NCBI RefSeq assembly: GCF_009930815.1
Contig: NZ_CP022222.1
Location: 7,420,501-7,484,500 of the forward strand
DNA: 64,000 nucleotides
Direction: 5' to 3'
Source: Bradyrhizobium sp. CCBAU 051011
GTDB lineage: Bacteria; Pseudomonadota; Alphaproteobacteria; Rhizobiales; Xanthobacteraceae
The translations under genes and the position numbers were made by a program. Below, piece by piece: positions 62,360 to 64,000 of this stretch. The notes under the pieces are model-generated. The model saw only the letters and a program-made list of their open reading frames with translations. It was not told where the DNA came from and ran no database searches. The first letter of the stretch is position 1; each line of letters starts with the position of its first letter.

Positions 62360-63661
62360 ATGCTGACCGACCGCCGACCGATCCTGCTTGCCAACGCCCG
62401 CGTCGTCGATCCCTCCAGGGATTTCGACGGGCCCGGTGACGTCCTGATTGCCGATGGCACCATCCGCGATAGCAAGCGCGGCATCGGCGCCGCCGGCGTG
62501 CCCGAAGGCACCGACATCATCAATTGTGCCGGCAAGATCGTAGCCCCCGGCCTGATTGACTTGCGCGCCTTTGTCGGCGAGCCCGGCGCCAGCCACCGCG
62601 AAACCTTTGCCTCCGCGAGCCAGGCGGCCGCGGCCGGCGGCATCACCACTATCATCTGCCAGCCGGACACCTCGCCCGTCATCGACAATTCGGCGACCGT
62701 CGACTTCGTGCTGCGCCGCGCCCGCGACACCGCGATCGTCAATATCCACCCGATGGCCGCGCTGACCAAGGGGCTGGGCGGGCAGGAGATGACCGAGATC
62801 GGGCTGTTGAAGGCTGCCGGCGCGGTTGCCTTCACCGATGGCGACAAGAGCGTCACCAATGCGCAGGTGATGCGCCGGGCACTGACCTACGCGCGCGATT
62901 TCGATGCGCTGATCGTGCACCACACCGAGGATCCCGATCTGGTCGGCGAAGGCGTGATGAACGAGGGCGAGTTCGCCGCCCGCCTCGGCCTGGTCGGCAT
63001 TCCCAATGCCGCCGAATGCATCATCCTCGAACGCGACATGCGGCTCGTGGCGCTGACCGGCGGGCGCTATCATGCGGCTTCGCTGTCCTCGATGGAGTCG
63101 CTCGAAATTCTCAAACGCGCGCGCGACGCCGGCCTCGACGTCAGCGCATCGGTGTCGATCAACCACGTCACGCTGAACGAAAACGATATCGGCCCCTACC
63201 GGACCTTCCTGAAACTGTCGCCGCCGCTGCGTACCGAGGAAGACCGCCTCGCTTTGGTCGCGGCCGTCGCCTCCGGCCTGGTCGACGTCGTGATGTCCGA
63301 TCACAATCCGCAGGACGTCGAGGTCAAGCGGCTGCCGTTCGCGGAAGCCGCGAGCGGCGCGGTCGGCCTGCAGACCATGCTGCCGGCGGCCCTGCGGCTG
63401 ATTCACAACGGCGAGATGGACTTCAAGACGCTGATCCGGGCGATGTCGACGCGGCCTGCGGAGTTGCTCGGCCTGCCCGGCGGCTCGCTCCGCGCCGGTT
63501 CCCCAGCCGATGTCATCGTAATCGATCCCGATACGCCTTGGGTGCTCGATCCCACCGACCTCAAATCGCAATGCAAGAACACTCCATTCGACGAAGCCCG
63601 CTTCTCGGGACGCGTCGTGCGTACTATCGTGGGCGGACGGACGGTCTATGAACATGTCTGA
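62360..63661 (+). CDS. pyrC: Dihydroorotase-family protein lacking the HxH metal motif
   Basis: 433 residues, of the multifunctional-complex dihydroorotase length. The canonical DxHxH reads APGLIDLRAFVGEPG: residues 69 and 71 are Arg and Phe. Other family features remain: NPxDT-like CQPDTSPVID, SINHVTLNENDIG, VMSDHNPQDVEVKRLPF and GLQTMLPAAL. In Pseudomonas the catalytically inactive PyrC' builds the complex with PyrB. Here either this protein is PyrC'-like and another dihydroorotase is elsewhere, or it binds metal differently. Four bases downstream of pyrB, in one operon. Confidence 0.85.
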   Translation: MLTDRRPILLANARVVDPSRDFDGPGDVLIADGTIRDSKRGIGAAGVPEGTDIINCAGKIVAPGLIDLRAFVGEPGASHRETFASASQAAAAGGITTIICQPDTSPVIDNSATVDFVLRRARDTAIVNIHPMAALTKGLGGQEMTEIGLLKAAGAVAFTDGDKSVTNAQVMRRALTYARDFDALIVHHTEDPDLVGEGVMNEGEFAARLGLVGIPNAAECIILERDMRLVALTGGRYHAASLSSMESLEILKRARDAGLDVSASVSINHVTLNENDIGPYRTFLKLSPPLRTEEDRLALVAAVASGLVDVVMSDHNPQDVEVKRLPFAEAASGAVGLQTMLPAALRLIHNGEMDFKTLIRAMSTRPAELLGLPGGSLRAGSPADVIVIDPDTPWVLDPTDLKSQCKNTPFDEARFSGRVVRTIVGGRTVYEHV

Positions 63662-63696
63662 TTCGCCCGTAACGGGCCGCGGTGGGAGCTACCGCA

Positions 63697-64000
63697 ATGT
63701 CTGACGCATTCCTCATCGTCGCTTTCCTGATCGGCTATCTGCTCGGCTCGATCCCGTTCGGTCTGGTGCTGACCAAACTGGCCGGGACGCAGGATCTGCG
63801 CACGATCGGAAGCGGCAATATCGGCGCCACCAACGTGCTGCGCACCGGCAGCAAGGGCCTCGCCGCGGCAACGCTGATCGGCGACATGCTCAAGGGCACG
63901 GTCGCCGTCATCTTCGCCGGCTACTACGGGGGCGCCAATGCGGCGATGCTGGCTGCGCTCGGCGCTTTCCTTGGCCACCTCTTCCCGGTCTGGCTCAAGT
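63697..64000 (+). CDS. plsY: Glycerol-3-phosphate acyltransferase, N-terminal part
   Basis: The ATG at 63697 follows GGTGGGAGCT; 101 codons lie in the window. [20 protein letters not shown] has the first helix with GSIPFG, and [15 protein letters not shown] is the PlsY glycerol-3-phosphate binding motif GSGNxGxTNxx[18 protein letters not shown] and [13 protein letters not shown] follow, as in PlsY motif 2. It uses acyl phosphate to acylate sn-glycerol 3-phosphate at the inner membrane. It is 35 bp after pyrC and may share its transcript. The rest lies outside the window. Confidence 0.96.
   Translation, partial: MSDAFLIVAFLIGYLLGSIPFGLVLTKLAGTQDLRTIGSGNIGATNVLRTGSKGLAAATLIGDMLKGTVAVIFAGYYGGANAAMLAALGAFLGHLFPVWLK

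Noticed and set aside
1..64000. Insertion sequences, prophage or integrative element
   Set aside because: No transposase, integrase or phage structural gene was found; only intergenic palindromic repeats and one tRNA-adjacent fragment.

Overview
The window reads as chromosomal DNA of an alphaproteobacterium of the Bradyrhizobium/Rhodopseudomonas group. This is an inference from high G+C codon usage, a Porin_2-type outer-membrane porin, a canonical FixK/FNR box, the housekeeping order rpoZ-rsh-pdxJ-acpS-lepB-rnc-era, recO next to parC, and many short palindromic intergenic repeats of the kind abundant in that group. No phage module, intact insertion sequence or CRISPR array was seen.

Layout. 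1-10.7 kb is a metal/metalloid and efflux region: two divergent ArsR repressors, an ArsR-linked flavoprotein with a cysteine-rich tail, two tandem MFS carriers, an EamA carrier, a further MFS carrier, a rhodanese-ChrB/ChrA chromate pair and a CDF zinc-type exporter. 10.8-23.3 kb is core leftward DNA (parC, recO, era, rnc, lepB, acpS, pdxJ, rsh, rpoZ), interrupted by a rightward acyltransferase and a frameshifted membrane protein. 23.6-32.0 kb holds an NYN-domain protein, a uracil-DNA glycosylase, a peroxiredoxin bracketed by two copies of one palindromic repeat, smpB, mscL, dapA, a soluble lytic transglycosylase and a porin.

33.0-40.0 kb is the most distinctive block. A tRNA-Ser(GCT) gene is followed by a decayed sulfatase fragment. 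Then comes a leftward cluster of five genes: a formylglycine-generating enzyme, two exported CTAGR-type sulfatases, a glycine-rich exported protein and an exported HAD phosphatase-like protein. A perfect FixK/FNR-type palindrome lies upstream. 40.0-42.4 kb is gene-poor but contains a 29-residue Lys/Ala peptide gene with a strong ribosome-binding site. 42.4-46.2 kb is a gatC-gatA-gatB cluster with two unassigned small genes interleaved by ATGA overlaps.

46.4-64 kb contains small helical proteins, an alpha/beta hydrolase lacking its serine, an MBL hydrolase, two nitronate monooxygenase-like flavoproteins divergent from a LysR regulator, a cyclase-family protein, ruvX, an AEC carrier, a P-loop protein, a CPBP protease, an AidB-like acyl-CoA dehydrogenase, a caspase-like gene with a C-terminal discoidin-like domain (frameshifted) overlapping a D-Ala-D-Ala dipeptidase gene, and pyrB-pyrC-plsY. 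The PyrC lacks the HxH metal motif.

Three genes carry apparent single frameshifts (14.2, 58.8 and 60.9 kb). These may be real decay or sequence errors. All functions are from motif recognition by eye; no database search was possible.
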